Assembly: GCF_947258935.1 (NCBI RefSeq)
Contig: NZ_CAMYKH010000009.1
Coordinates: 1-40,047, forward strand
Direction: 5' to 3'
DNA from: an uncultured Muriicola sp.
GTDB lineage: Bacteria > Bacteroidota > Bacteroidia > Flavobacteriales > Flavobacteriaceae
Length of the DNA: 40,047 nucleotides
Below are positions 1-8,245 of the stretch, piece by piece. Both the position numbers and the translations under genes were made by a program. The notes beneath the pieces are model-generated. The model saw only the letters and a list, made by a program, of their open reading frames with translations, did no database searches and was not told the origin of the DNA. Numbering within the stretch: position 1 is the stretch's first letter; each line of letters opens with the position of its first letter.

Positions 1-85
1 TTTTAACATGATTTGAACATAAAAAAGTTATTTTTTGTCCAAAAAGCGGTCATGAATATTTATTACAGGTAAAGATTCTACTTTA

Positions 86-1156
86 TTAAAGTGAACTAAA
101 AATGCCTGTTTCCGTGAGCGAAGGGGACTTTTTATACGTAAGGACGTTCGATCTGCCTTTTTTGAATATCTTATTGCTATCTGTCTTTCCTTTACGTAAT
201 TTTTTCTGCTCTTCTTCTGGTAAGGAATGTATTTCTTTACACTGATCGGAACAACATTGGTCCATTTTCTCTGCACAGGTATCGCATTGGATAAATAGTA
301 AATGGCATGCTTCATTGGCACAATTAACGTGAGTATCGCATGCTTCACCACATTGATGACAATGCGCAATTACATCCTCGGTAATACGTTCGCCCCTGCG
401 ATGATCAAAAACAAAGTTTTTCCCCAGGAATTTATTCTCCAGACCTTTTGATTTTACCTGTCTGGCATAATCAATAATCCCTCCTTCTAACTGGTACACC
501 TTCTTAAACCCCTTATGCTTGTAATATGCACTTGCTTTTTCACACCGGATACCCCCAGTACAGTACATCACCAGTTTTTTATCTTCTTTGAAGTCAGAAA
601 GATCTTTTTCTATGATATCTAATGAATCCCTAAACGTATCTACGTCTGGTGTGATAGCATTTTTAAAATGGCCGATCTCACTTTCATAATGGTTTCTCAT
701 ATCTACCAGAATTGTATCCGGATCTTCTATAAGTTCATTAAAGGTTTCGGCACCAACGTGAATGCCTTTATTGGTGACATCGAAGGTTTTATCATTAAGA
801 CCGTCCGCAACTATCTTCTTTCGCACCTTTACCTTTAGTTTGAGAAAAGATTTGTTGTCTTGTGCTATGGCAATGTTAAGGCGAACGTTCTCCAGAAATG
901 AAATACTGTCTAGCTGTGCCTTAAAGAGTTCAAAATTCTCTGCAGGAACTGAAAGTTGTGCGTTGATCCCTTCATGGGCTATATAGATTCTGCCCAGGAC
1001 CTCGAGTGCATCCCATTCGAGAAAAAGATGGTTCCTGAGGATTTGTGTATTCCCAATGTGTGCGTACTTATAAAAGGAGATAGTGAGGCGCTCTTTTCCG
1101 GCCTCCTCAATGAGGGCTTCCCTTTCTTTCGCACTTAATGTATTGTACAGTTGCAT
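86..1156 (-). CDS. trhO: tRNA uridine(34) hydroxylase TrhO (rhodanese family)
   Basis: Oxygen-dependent enzyme that makes 5-hydroxyuridine at the wobble position of tRNA in the cytoplasm. The 356 residues show an N-terminal acylphosphatase-like region (about 20-110), a rhodanese domain (about 130-235) with the active loop CTGGIRCEKA and the expected catalytic Cys199, then a cysteine-rich tail (about 265-310) with CxxC pairs that looks zinc-binding. Length and domain order fit the YceA/TrhO family. The ATG start sits 36 bases after an exact TAnnTTTG box. It is divergent from recA and followed only by the window edge, so it is probably monocistronic. The family call is firm; the tRNA activity is known from other bacteria and inferred here. 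Confidence 0.93.
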   Translation of the reverse strand: MQLYNTLSAKEREALIEEAGKERLTISFYKYAHIGNTQILRNHLFLEWDALEVLGRIYIAHEGINAQLSVPAENFELFKAQLDSISFLENVRLNIAIAQDNKSFLKLKVKVRKKIVADGLNDKTFDVTNKGIHVGAETFNELIEDPDTILVDMRNHYESEIGHFKNAITPDVDTFRDSLDIIEKDLSDFKEDKKLVMYCTGGIRCEKASAYYKHKGFKKVYQLEGGIIDYARQVKSKGLENKFLGKNFVFDHRRGERITEDVIAHCHQCGEACDTHVNCANEACHLLFIQCDTCAEKMDQCCSDQCKEIHSLPEEEQKKLRKGKTDSNKIFKKGRSNVLTYKKSPSLTETGIFSSL

Positions 1157-1192
1157 GCTATACCGTGATTAAGGTGAATGAAATTTATAATA

Positions 1193-1200
1193 CAAAAGTA
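1193..1200 (-). promoter_or_regulatory. Promoter -7 box for trhO
   Basis: TACTTTTG on the minus strand matches the Bacteroidota -7 consensus TAnnTTTG exactly and lies 36 bases before the trhO ATG. I see no clear TTG at the -33 position. Confidence 0.5.
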
Positions 1201-1226
1201 CGGATTTTCAGTAGTTTTTAAATAAA

Positions 1227-1251
1227 AAGAGCCCCGAAATACAGGGCTCTT
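1227..1251 (-). terminator. Orphan intrinsic terminator pointing toward trhO
   Basis: An 8-base-pair stem AAGAGCCC/GGGCTCTT with a 9-base loop is followed on the minus strand by TTTTTATTT; the plus strand has no U-run after it. It therefore stops minus-strand transcripts arriving from the recA side, yet no minus-strand gene is visible between it and recA. It lies upstream of the trhO promoter box, so it could insulate trhO or end a small RNA. Confidence 0.6.
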
Positions 1252-1424
1252 AAGGATCACTTTAAGGAAATTTTCTTTTCCATAGAGGTGTTACCAGTAA
1301 AGTGAACAACAATTAAAAATGTTTATAAGTAGGATGAGATAAATGTAAAAAGGTTGCTTTTGCCGTTGTGTTATGCGAAAAGAAATGGTAATTTAGTCAC
1401 CCTTAAAATAAAGACACAGAAGAC

Positions 1425-2432
1425 ATGAGTAATGAGAAAGAAGCAAAGTTAAAAGCCCTGAAATTAACCCTTGATAAATTGGATAAGACCTATGGGAAAG
1501 GGGCTGTAATGAAGATGGGAGACTCAGTAGTAGCCGATGTTGAAGTGATTCCTTCGGGATCATTGGGGCTAGATATAGCTTTAGGAGTAGGCGGTTATCC
1601 AAGAGGAAGAGTGGTAGAGATTTACGGACCTGAATCTTCCGGGAAAACCACACTTACTTTGCACGCTATGGCAGAAGCTCAAAAAAATGGTGGTATTGCA
1701 GCGTTTATTGATGCAGAACATGCCTTTGATAGATTTTATGCCCAAAAATTGGGAGTGGATATAGACAACTTAATAATTTCACAGCCCGATCATGGAGAGC
1801 AGGCATTGGAAATTGCTGATAACCTCATCCGTTCTGGTGCTATAGATATTGTTGTCATAGATTCCGTGGCTGCCTTAACTCCAAAAAGTGAGATCGAAGG
1901 GGAAATGGGAGATTCTAAAATGGGTTTACATGCCCGTTTAATGTCTCAGGCCCTAAGAAAACTTACCGCTTCCATAAGTAAGACACATTGTACAGTAATC
2001 TTTATCAACCAGCTACGGGAAAAGATCGGGATCATGTTTGGAAATCCGGAAACAACCACCGGTGGTAATGCGCTGAAGTTCTATGCTTCCGTTCGATTAG
2101 ATATTAGAAGGTCTACCCAAATAAAAAATACAGATGGAGCAGTACTAGGGAATAAAACCCGTGTAAAAGTGGTGAAAAACAAAGTTGCTCCTCCTTTTAA
2201 AATGGCCGAATTTGATATTATGTACGGGGAAGGGATCTCCAAATTAGGAGAGATCCTGGATCTGGGAGTAGAATTCGAGATCATTAAAAAGAGTGGTTCC
2301 TGGTTTAGCTATGGAGATACCAAACTTGGACAGGGCAGAGATGCAGTTAAAGTGTTGCTAAAGGACAATCCTGAACTATCTGAGGAATTAGAAGGCAAAA
2401 TAAAAGAGGCTATTACAGCCCTTAAAGGCTAG
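1425..2432 (+). CDS. recA: Recombinase RecA
   Basis: DNA-dependent ATPase that forms the filament for homologous recombination and triggers LexA-type cleavage where that exists. The 335-residue product has the usual RecA length, the Walker A motif GPESSGKT at 68-75, the FIDAEHAFD segment, the Walker B region around [10 protein letters not shown], the L2 loop with [19 protein letters not shown], and a short acidic C-terminal tail. It starts at ATG 1425. Upstream I see only a near-match -7 box (TGCTTTTG, 1355-1362) and no recognisable SOS box. A weak hairpin follows the stop. Confidence 0.98.
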   Translation: MSNEKEAKLKALKLTLDKLDKTYGKGAVMKMGDSVVADVEVIPSGSLGLDIALGVGGYPRGRVVEIYGPESSGKTTLTLHAMAEAQKNGGIAAFIDAEHAFDRFYAQKLGVDIDNLIISQPDHGEQALEIADNLIRSGAIDIVVIDSVAALTPKSEIEGEMGDSKMGLHARLMSQALRKLTASISKTHCTVIFINQLREKIGIMFGNPETTTGGNALKFYASVRLDIRRSTQIKNTDGAVLGNKTRVKVVKNKVAPPFKMAEFDIMYGEGISKLGEILDLGVEFEIIKKSGSWFSYGDTKLGQGRDAVKVLLKDNPELSEELEGKIKEAITALKG

Positions 2433-2443
2433 ATCATTCTTCA

Positions 2444-2458
2444 TTGCTTTAAAAGCAA
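2444..2458 (+). terminator. Weak hairpin after recA
   Basis: TTGCTTT and AAAGCAA form a short inverted repeat 11 bases after the recA stop, followed by a pyrimidine-rich run (ccTTTccTTTTTaTTTT). The stem is AT-rich, so termination is only possible, not clear. Confidence 0.3.
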
Positions 2459-2499
2459 CCTTTCCTTTTTATTTTCATCTTAAGAGAAACAATATTGAG

Positions 2500-2919
2500 A
2501 TGAGCTTTAAGAGATCTATACCTATTCTTCTTTGTTTTCTTGTTTTGATCTTTCAATCTTGCAAGCTTGAAGATGACAGTGTAAATTTTCGCTTTGTATC
2601 CTTACAGATCGTAAGTGCAGACCTTCCGGAATCATTCGACCTTAATGAGACCTATGAGATCAGGGTTACATACGTGCGTCCCAGCGGTTGCTTTTTCTTT
2701 GAAGGCTTCGATATTACAAAAGAAGCAACTACCACCCGTAATGTAGTGGCAATTGGTTCAGAATTCTATGAAGAAACGTGTACACAGGCCGCGGAAGAAC
2801 TGGAAACTTCCTTCGATTTTATCTGCCTGTATGACGAAACCTATTTATTTAAGTTTTGGAATGGAGTAGATGAAAATGGAGTAGATCAGTTTATTGAGAT
2901 AGAAGTGCCAGTAAATTGA
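2500..2919 (+). CDS. Small secreted lipoprotein of unknown function
   Basis: I do not recognise the family. The 139-residue product begins with a lipoprotein signal peptide (positive MSFKRS, hydrophobic core, lipobox FQSC with Cys21), so the mature protein is probably anchored in a membrane facing the periplasm or cell surface. The rest looks like a single beta-sandwich domain with three further cysteines (about 64, 95 and 109). It lies 40 bases before the sigma factor gene on the same strand, so it may be co-transcribed with the sigma factor/barrel pair. It starts at ATG 2500. Confidence 0.75.
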   Translation: MSFKRSIPILLCFLVLIFQSCKLEDDSVNFRFVSLQIVSADLPESFDLNETYEIRVTYVRPSGCFFFEGFDITKEATTTRNVVAIGSEFYEETCTQAAEELETSFDFICLYDETYLFKFWNGVDENGVDQFIEIEVPVN

Positions 2920-2959
2920 TGATCTTTATAGGAGTAAAGAACGAAATCTGATCAACATT

Positions 2960-3490
2960 TTGAGTCTAGAAAAACTCATTCAACATTGTAAAAAGGGAGA
3001 TAGAAAGGCACAAGAGCAACTTTATCGAAAATATGCCAGTGTTCTTTTTGGGTTATGCCTTAAATATTCCCGCAACAAGACAGAAGCAGAAGATAATCTG
3101 CATGACAGCTTTTTGACCATTTTTGACAAGATAGGGCAGTTTAAATTCAAAGGTTCATTTGAAGGCTGGATCAAACGGATCACCGTAAACACTGTACTTC
3201 AAAAATATCGCAAAGATCAGTATTTGAGCCTTGTTACAGATAATTTGGAGGAGGAGCAGGAAGTTGACTATGAATATCCAGACATTCAACTCTCAACACT
3301 ACTGCAATACGTGCAGGAATTGCCCCCTAAATATCGCCTTACTTTCAATTTATATGTTCTGGATGGATACACACATAAAGAGATAAGTGAGCTTTTAGGT
3401 ACTACACAGGGAACCTCAAAATCTAATTTGTCCAGAGCAAAGAAAATCTTGAAAGAGAAATTAAAGAACGAAAACATAAATATTGCTTAA
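2960..3490 (+). CDS. ECF RNA polymerase sigma factor (sigma-70 family)
   Basis: Alternative sigma factor directing RNA polymerase to a small envelope-related regulon. The 176 residues contain sigma region 2 (about 20-90, with LYRKYASVLFGLCLKYSRN and the DNLHDSFLTIF segment) and region 4 (about 115-170, with a helix-turn-helix at YTHKEISELLGTTQGTSKSNLSRAKKIL, described by position 133-160). The start is TTG: no ATG or GTG lies in frame after the preceding stop codon, and TTG gives the usual short N terminus. An AGGAG lies 26 bases upstream, too far to be decisive. It ends 10 bases before a membrane protein with an anti-sigma-like N terminus, its likely partner. Confidence 0.9.
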   Translation: MSLEKLIQHCKKGDRKAQEQLYRKYASVLFGLCLKYSRNKTEAEDNLHDSFLTIFDKIGQFKFKGSFEGWIKRITVNTVLQKYRKDQYLSLVTDNLEEEQEVDYEYPDIQLSTLLQYVQELPPKYRLTFNLYVLDGYTHKEISELLGTTQGTSKSNLSRAKKILKEKLKNENINIA

Positions 3491-3500
3491 TTCAATAGGC

Positions 3501-5003
3501 ATGAAAAAAAAGAACATAGAAAAAATATTCCAGGAAAAGCTCGGGGATTATAGCCAATTGCCAGAAGAGCATGTGTGGGACAATATTGCAGCTTCCTTAG
3601 ATAAAAAGCACAAAAAACGGCGAATTCTACCTATTTGGTGGCAATTGGGCGGGGTGGCTGCCGTACTTATTATTGGTATATTTCTCTTTCTCCCAAAAGA
3701 AGAACTGCCCTCTTCTAATGAAATAATTACCAATACACAGGCTCCTGCTAATGTTGATGAATCTACGGATATAAAGATTGGTAGAGAAAACCCGGGAGAG
3801 ACAAAAGCGTTAGAAAGTACAGAAGCGGAGAACACAATAATCATAGCATCTGAAAAAGATGTAAATGAGAGCTATCCCAAGAACGAAAGAAGTACAGATG
3901 GGAATATTATGGCCAAGAAGTCGGAACGAGAAACTCCTAAGGAAAATGGTGTTGTATTAGCCAATGTTACCCCATTGGATAATAAAAAAGTAAATACTAT
4001 TGAAACCGGAGAAAATGGGAATAATAATATTCCTCAATTAACCGATGACTTAGCTCAAAACGAAGTAAGCTCAGTTGTGAAGCAAGCTGAGAATACTGAA
4101 AAAACCCCAGAAGATATAAGTTCATACGGAAACGCTGAATCATTTGCAAAAACTTCTGTTTCAGAACAAAAAAAGCAAGACCCAACTATCGAAAAAGAAG
4201 TAAAAAATGACAATAAAACCTCCATCTTTGATGCTATTGCTGCTCAGGAAGAGAAAACTGAACAGGATATCACCGGAAACAAATGGTCAGTTGGCCCTCG
4301 AGTAGCTCCGGTCTTCTTTAGTTCCTTATCACAAGGGTCGCCAATTCATTCCAGCTTTCAGAACAATGCCAAATCCGGGAATGTTAATTTGAGCTATGGC
4401 CTTGCCGTTACCTATGATATTAGTAAGAAAGTGAGATTGCGATCTGGAGTTCATAAGGTCGACTTTGGATATGACACCAGGGATGTTTCCTTTTCCTCTT
4501 CCATAAATGGAGCCACCAATGGAATTATTAATAATATAGATTACTCCTTAAGCTCAAAAAATCTAGTAGTGCGTAGTAATACCAGGAGTGGAAAGATAGC
4601 TTCAGAAAATGCACAGGATGTCTCCGGACCAGATCCATCTCTCAATGGTAAGATGATACAGGAATTTGGTTATTTTGAAGTGCCTTTGGAGCTTACATAC
4701 CAAATTCTCGATAAAAAGTTAGGCGTAAATGTTATTGGTGGTGTAAGTTCTTTATTCCTAGTCAATAATTCCGTAATACTAGAATCTGATGGCATCGCAA
4801 CTGAAATGGGAGAGGCCAACAATCTGAATGATCTTAATGTGAGCACCAATTTTGGAATAGGCATTTCCTATCAATTAAACAATACACTTCAGCTTAGTTT
4901 GGAGCCAATGTTTAAATACCAGCTTAACACCTTTTCAGAGGCAGCTGGTAATTTTCAGCCCTTTTCAATGGGGGTATATTCTGGCTTGAACTTTAAGTTT
5001 TAA
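3501..5003 (+). CDS. Anti-sigma-like transmembrane protein with C-terminal outer-membrane-type beta domain
   Basis: The 500-residue protein (ATG 3501, 10 bases after the sigma factor stop; an upstream TTG in frame is less likely) has a charged cytoplasmic N terminus, one transmembrane helix (about 44-64), a long low-complexity Glu/Asn/Thr-rich linker (about 65-245) and a C-terminal region (about 255-500) of alternating strands ending in an aromatic residue, as in outer membrane beta-barrel proteins. In Bacteroidota this arrangement commonly follows an ECF sigma gene, so the N terminus probably restrains the sigma factor and the far domain senses the envelope. That role is inferred; the topology is seen. 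Confidence 0.75.
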   Translation: MKKKNIEKIFQEKLGDYSQLPEEHVWDNIAASLDKKHKKRRILPIWWQLGGVAAVLIIGIFLFLPKEELPSSNEIITNTQAPANVDESTDIKIGRENPGETKALESTEAENTIIIASEKDVNESYPKNERSTDGNIMAKKSERETPKENGVVLANVTPLDNKKVNTIETGENGNNNIPQLTDDLAQNEVSSVVKQAENTEKTPEDISSYGNAESFAKTSVSEQKKQDPTIEKEVKNDNKTSIFDAIAAQEEKTEQDITGNKWSVGPRVAPVFFSSLSQGSPIHSSFQNNAKSGNVNLSYGLAVTYDISKKVRLRSGVHKVDFGYDTRDVSFSSSINGATNGIINNIDYSLSSKNLVVRSNTRSGKIASENAQDVSGPDPSLNGKMIQEFGYFEVPLELTYQILDKKLGVNVIGGVSSLFLVNNSVILESDGIATEMGEANNLNDLNVSTNFGIGISYQLNNTLQLSLEPMFKYQLNTFSEAAGNFQPFSMGVYSGLNFKF

Positions 5004-5019
5004 GATGTTGGTTAGGTTG

Positions 5020-5073
5020 GTTACTGTATTTGCAGTAACTCCTTAAACGCCCTGCTTCTATTGCAGGGCGTTT
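5020..5073 (+). terminator. Tandem stem-loops; strong terminator after the sigma operon
   Basis: Two hairpins lie back to back: GTTACTG/CAGTAAC with a 6-base loop (5020-5039), then AAACGCCCTGC/GCAGGGCGTTT with an 11-base-pair stem and 7-base loop (5045-5073), followed by TTTATTATACTCTTT. They separate convergent genes and could work on both strands, though the U-run is better on the plus strand. Confidence 0.8.
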
Positions 5074-5102
5074 ATTATACTCTTTGGTATATAAGAATTG
5101 AT

Positions 5103-5843
5103 CTATGCATCTTCTTGTATATCCTTCAATATTAAAGCCCTAACCCTATCTCTAAGTTCTCCTTTTCGATTTTCCATTACGTTATCAGTTCTTATAAATA
5201 AATGAACTTTCACTCTTAAAATTCCAGGTCCTCCACTGTAAATTGTATAAGAAAATCTTTTTTTGTTATCATAAAACACCATAGGAACGATCGGTATTTT
5301 ATGAGCAATAGCCATTTTAAAAGCGCCATCTTTAAAGGTGTCTAGGACTACCTCTTCGGGAGGTACACCCCCTTCGGGAAATATACAGATACTCAATCCC
5401 TGATTGAGCCTTCTTTGTGCCTTGCGGTAGACTGCCATCCTGCTTTTGCTATCTCCCCGATCAACTAAAATGCACACCCGTTTATAGAAGAATCCAAAGA
5501 CCGGTATATTCATTAACTCCTTCTTACCTATAAAAACAAAAGGATTTTTACTAACCCAAAGCATCAGCATAATATCGATCATACTTGTATGATTGGCAAC
5601 CAGCACATAACTCTTACCTCTTTCCATGTTTTCTTGCCATGTGATCTTCGGAATACATCCCATTCCGTATAAAATCATTCGGGCCCAAATATTTCTCGCC
5701 AGCCAAAAGAATTGCGGGTAGGTCTTCTCTGAAATAGAAAGAAGAATTAAAAGGGGAGAAAATAAAATAATAGGGATCGCAACCAATATATAGAACCAAA
5801 CACGATATAGCAACTGGCCAGTTCTTCGGAAAAAAGTGCGCAT
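5103..5843 (-). CDS. plsC: 1-acyl-sn-glycerol-3-phosphate acyltransferase (PlsC family)
   Basis: Membrane enzyme that adds the second acyl chain to lysophosphatidic acid, giving phosphatidic acid for phospholipids. The 246 residues have a hydrophobic N terminus (about 10-38), the catalytic HX4D motif in NHTSMID (84-90) and the FPEGG substrate motif (155-159), with normal family length. The ATG start is only 5 bases from an exact TATTTTTG promoter box, so the mRNA may be leaderless. It is divergent from trpS. Some members of this family acylate ornithine- or glycine-type lipids instead, which sequence alone cannot exclude. Confidence 0.88.
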   Translation of the reverse strand: MRTFFRRTGQLLYRVWFYILVAIPIILFSPLLILLSISEKTYPQFFWLARNIWARMILYGMGCIPKITWQENMERGKSYVLVANHTSMIDIMLMLWVSKNPFVFIGKKELMNIPVFGFFYKRVCILVDRGDSKSRMAVYRKAQRRLNQGLSICIFPEGGVPPEEVVLDTFKDGAFKMAIAHKIPIVPMVFYDNKKRFSYTIYSGGPGILRVKVHLFIRTDNVMENRKGELRDRVRALILKDIQEDA

Positions 5844-5848
5844 AAAAT

Positions 5849-5856
5849 CAAAAATA
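5849..5856 (-). promoter_or_regulatory. Promoter -7 box for plsC, adjacent to the start codon
   Basis: TATTTTTG on the minus strand is an exact TAnnTTTG match and ends 5 bases before the plsC ATG. The transcription start expected from such a box falls at or next to the A of the ATG. Confidence 0.5.
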
Positions 5857-5886
5857 ACAATTTTAGCAGGGTTTTAGTATTTCTTT

Positions 5887-5894
5887 TACTTTTG
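5887..5894 (+). promoter_or_regulatory. Promoter -7 box for trpS
   Basis: TACTTTTG matches TAnnTTTG exactly, 21 bases before the chosen trpS ATG at 5916. It overlaps an upstream in-frame TTG at 5892, which argues against that TTG as the start. Confidence 0.55.
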
Positions 5895-5915
5895 TCATTC
5901 TTTAAAGAATGGCCC

Positions 5916-6884
5916 ATGGCAAGAATTTTAACAGGTATTCAAAGTACAGGTACCCCGCATCTTGGGAATATTTTGGGGGCCATCATTCCGGCGATTAAAA
6001 TGGCAGAAGATCCCAGCAATGAATCCTTTTTGTTTATTGCAGATATGCATTCTCTTACCCAAATTAAAAATGGGGAAGAATTGCGAAACAATACCTACGC
6101 AACAGCCGCTACCTGGCTGGCCTTCGGTCTCGATGTGAATAAAACAGTTTTTTATAGACAGAGTGATGTGCCACAGGTCACCGAACTTACCTGGTATCTC
6201 AGTTGCTTTTTCCCTTATCAACGATTAACGCTAGCCCATTCCTTTAAGGATAAGGCAGACCGACTAGAAGATGTGAATGCGGGGCTATTTTCATATCCTA
6301 TGTTAATGGCGGCAGACATCTTATTATACGACGCCAATATTGTTCCTGTTGGAAAAGATCAGCTTCAACATTTGGAAATGACCCGGGATGTGGCCTCCAG
6401 ATTCCATGCACAATTGGGCGAAACCTTCGTGCTGCCGGAAGCTCAGGTTCAAAAACAAACTATGTACATTCCTGGGACAGATGGTGAAAAAATGAGTAAA
6501 AGTAAGGGTAACCTCATCAATATCTTCCAAACTGACAAGTTGCTGAGAAAACAGATCATGGGTATTTTAACAGATAGCACATCTATGGAAGAACCCAAGG
6601 ATCCGGACTCCGATACGGTCTATGCCTTGTATTCAATCTTAGCATCCAAAGCGAGTACTGCCGAAATGAGGGGAAAGTACCTTCAAGGAAACTATGGGTA
6701 TGGTCATGCTAAACAGGAGTTATATGAATGTCTTCTTTCCACTTTTGGTGAAGCCCGGGAAAAGTTTCAATATTATATGAATAATGTATCTGAGATAGAC
6801 GAATTACTGCATTTGGGTGCCCAAAAAGCACAAGTGGTGGCAGATGATGTGCTACAAAGGGTACGCACCAAACTTGGCTATTAG
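5916..6884 (+). CDS. trpS: Tryptophan--tRNA ligase
   Basis: Class I aminoacyl-tRNA synthetase charging tRNA-Trp. The 322-residue product begins MARILTGIQSTGTPHLGN, carrying the HIGH-type motif around residues 13-18, and has the KMSKS loop at about 192-196 (GEKMSKSKGN). Length is standard. I use ATG 5916 rather than the in-frame TTG at 5892 because the promoter box overlaps that TTG and the family normally starts at this point. A weak hairpin follows, and the next gene, dprA, is convergent. Confidence 0.96.
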   Translation: MARILTGIQSTGTPHLGNILGAIIPAIKMAEDPSNESFLFIADMHSLTQIKNGEELRNNTYATAATWLAFGLDVNKTVFYRQSDVPQVTELTWYLSCFFPYQRLTLAHSFKDKADRLEDVNAGLFSYPMLMAADILLYDANIVPVGKDQLQHLEMTRDVASRFHAQLGETFVLPEAQVQKQTMYIPGTDGEKMSKSKGNLINIFQTDKLLRKQIMGILTDSTSMEEPKDPDSDTVYALYSILASKASTAEMRGKYLQGNYGYGHAKQELYECLLSTFGEAREKFQYYMNNVSEIDELLHLGAQKAQVVADDVLQRVRTKLGY

Positions 6885-6896
6885 CAATTTTTAATT

Positions 6897-6914
6897 ACCA
6901 ACTAAAGGGTTGGT
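6897..6914 (+). terminator. Possible weak terminator after trpS
   Basis: ACCAAC/GTTGGT forms a 6-base-pair stem with a 6-base loop, followed by TTTATGAATTTATTT. The remainder of this 162-base convergent gap to dprA shows nothing else I can name. Confidence 0.35.
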
Positions 6915-7046
6915 TTATGAATTTATTTCCCTTTTTTAAAATATCAAATACCCCGTCCTAAGTTTAACTGTAACCGTTCAATGACACATTCCCCTAAAGC
7001 AAAAGGTTCTATTTGCATATTTTCAAACCGGTTAGTTGGTATTCTC

Positions 7047-8150
7047 TTAGATAGCTTCGAACTGTTTTCCAGGTAATGGTCTAACCAGACCTTTCAATTC
7101 CATGGATAAAAGGGTAGATGCCGTTTTAAAAATTGGAAGATGGCTACCCATTGCGATATCATCTAGAAATTGTTTCCCCTCTTGTTGTAAGAATGAATAA
7201 ATAGAATGTTCAGTCTCATCCAATTCTACAAATAATTGTTTTTGTATTGGATTTGTGAGCTTCTTTTGCAGATCCCAATTAAGGTGATAGACAAGATCTG
7301 CTGCCGAGGTTAGCAGATGTGCCTTTTGCTGTTTGATTAAGGTATTGGTGCCCGCACTAAAAGGATCTTTGGGCCTGCCCGGGACGGCAAAAACATCCCT
7401 GTTGTAACTATTTGCAATATCTGCCGTTACCAAACTACCTCCTTTTTCGGCAGATTCAATAACTATGGTGGCTTCGCTAATCCCCGCAATTATCCGATTT
7501 CTTCGTAAGAAATTCTCGCGGTCTGGCTTACTGGTACTCCAGAACTCCGTTAAAAAGCCTCCATTTTTTTCTATTGGCGCGCAATACTTCCTATGGGCTC
7601 TGGGGTAGATCTGATTCAGCCCATGCGCCAGGCACCCAATTGTTTGGAGTCCAAGTGCATTTGCCGCTTTTTGGATACAAATATCAACCCCATAGGCAAA
7701 TCCACTTACAATTACAGGATCTAATGGGGCAAGTTCCTCTATAAATTGCTCACAAAATTGCCGGCCATAAGGTGTTATATTGCGGGTACCCACAATACTT
7801 ATGATCTTCCTGTCCGTTATGTTGATTGCCCCTTTTTGAAATAGGATCAAAGGAGCATCTTGGCAGTGACGTAGAAATTTTGGGTAGTTCTTGTCTTCAA
7901 AATAAACATACTCAATACTGTGTTCCTTTATAAAAGCGTACTCATTCTCCGCAGCTTTGAGATACCTGGAGTCATAAAGACCTTCTATGATCTTTGTGCC
8001 TATCCCTCCTATTTTGAGTAGTGCTTCTTTCTTTTCTTTAAAAACGGCTGTGGGGCCCCCACAGTAAGCGATTAGTTTCCTCGACGAAATGTCCCCAATA
8101 TTTGGTATACACTGTAATCTCAGGGCTGATATTAACTCCTCCATCATCAT
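7047..8150 (-). CDS. dprA: DNA-processing protein DprA
   Basis: Loads RecA onto incoming single-stranded DNA in transformation; it is present even in species not known to be competent. The 367 residues contain N-terminal helix-hairpin-helix-like sequence (about 5-65), the Rossmann-type DprA domain (about 105-290) with SIVGTRNITPYG, SGFAYGVD (where many homologs have SGxARGID) and GGSLVTADIA, and a C-terminal winged-helix-like segment (about 300-367). Three consecutive ATG codons open the gene; I use the first. It is convergent with trpS and divergent from the HU/SPOR gene. Confidence 0.92.
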   Translation of the reverse strand: MMMEELISALRLQCIPNIGDISSRKLIAYCGGPTAVFKEKKEALLKIGGIGTKIIEGLYDSRYLKAAENEYAFIKEHSIEYVYFEDKNYPKFLRHCQDAPLILFQKGAINITDRKIISIVGTRNITPYGRQFCEQFIEELAPLDPVIVSGFAYGVDICIQKAANALGLQTIGCLAHGLNQIYPRAHRKYCAPIEKNGGFLTEFWSTSKPDRENFLRRNRIIAGISEATIVIESAEKGGSLVTADIANSYNRDVFAVPGRPKDPFSAGTNTLIKQQKAHLLTSAADLVYHLNWDLQKKLTNPIQKQLFVELDETEHSIYSFLQQEGKQFLDDIAMGSHLPIFKTASTLLSMELKGLVRPLPGKQFEAI

Positions 8151-8232
8151 CTGTTCATCTTATTCACAAAATACAGAAAAACCATTGTTAATAAAAAGTA
8201 ATTTGCCATTTTGAAGCGGCTCTATTTTTTTC

Positions 8233-8240
8233 CATCTTTG
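8233..8240 (+). promoter_or_regulatory. Near-consensus -7 box for the HU/SPOR gene
   Basis: CATCTTTG differs from TAnnTTTG at one base and ends 5 bases before the ATG at 8246, the same close spacing as at plsC, so this mRNA may also be leaderless. Confidence 0.35.
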
Positions 8241-8245
8241 TCTTT

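Noticed and set aside
7047-8150. dprA near recA as a competence island
   Set aside because: No com or pilus genes are nearby and dprA is common in non-competent bacteria; the 5 kb proximity alone carries little weight.
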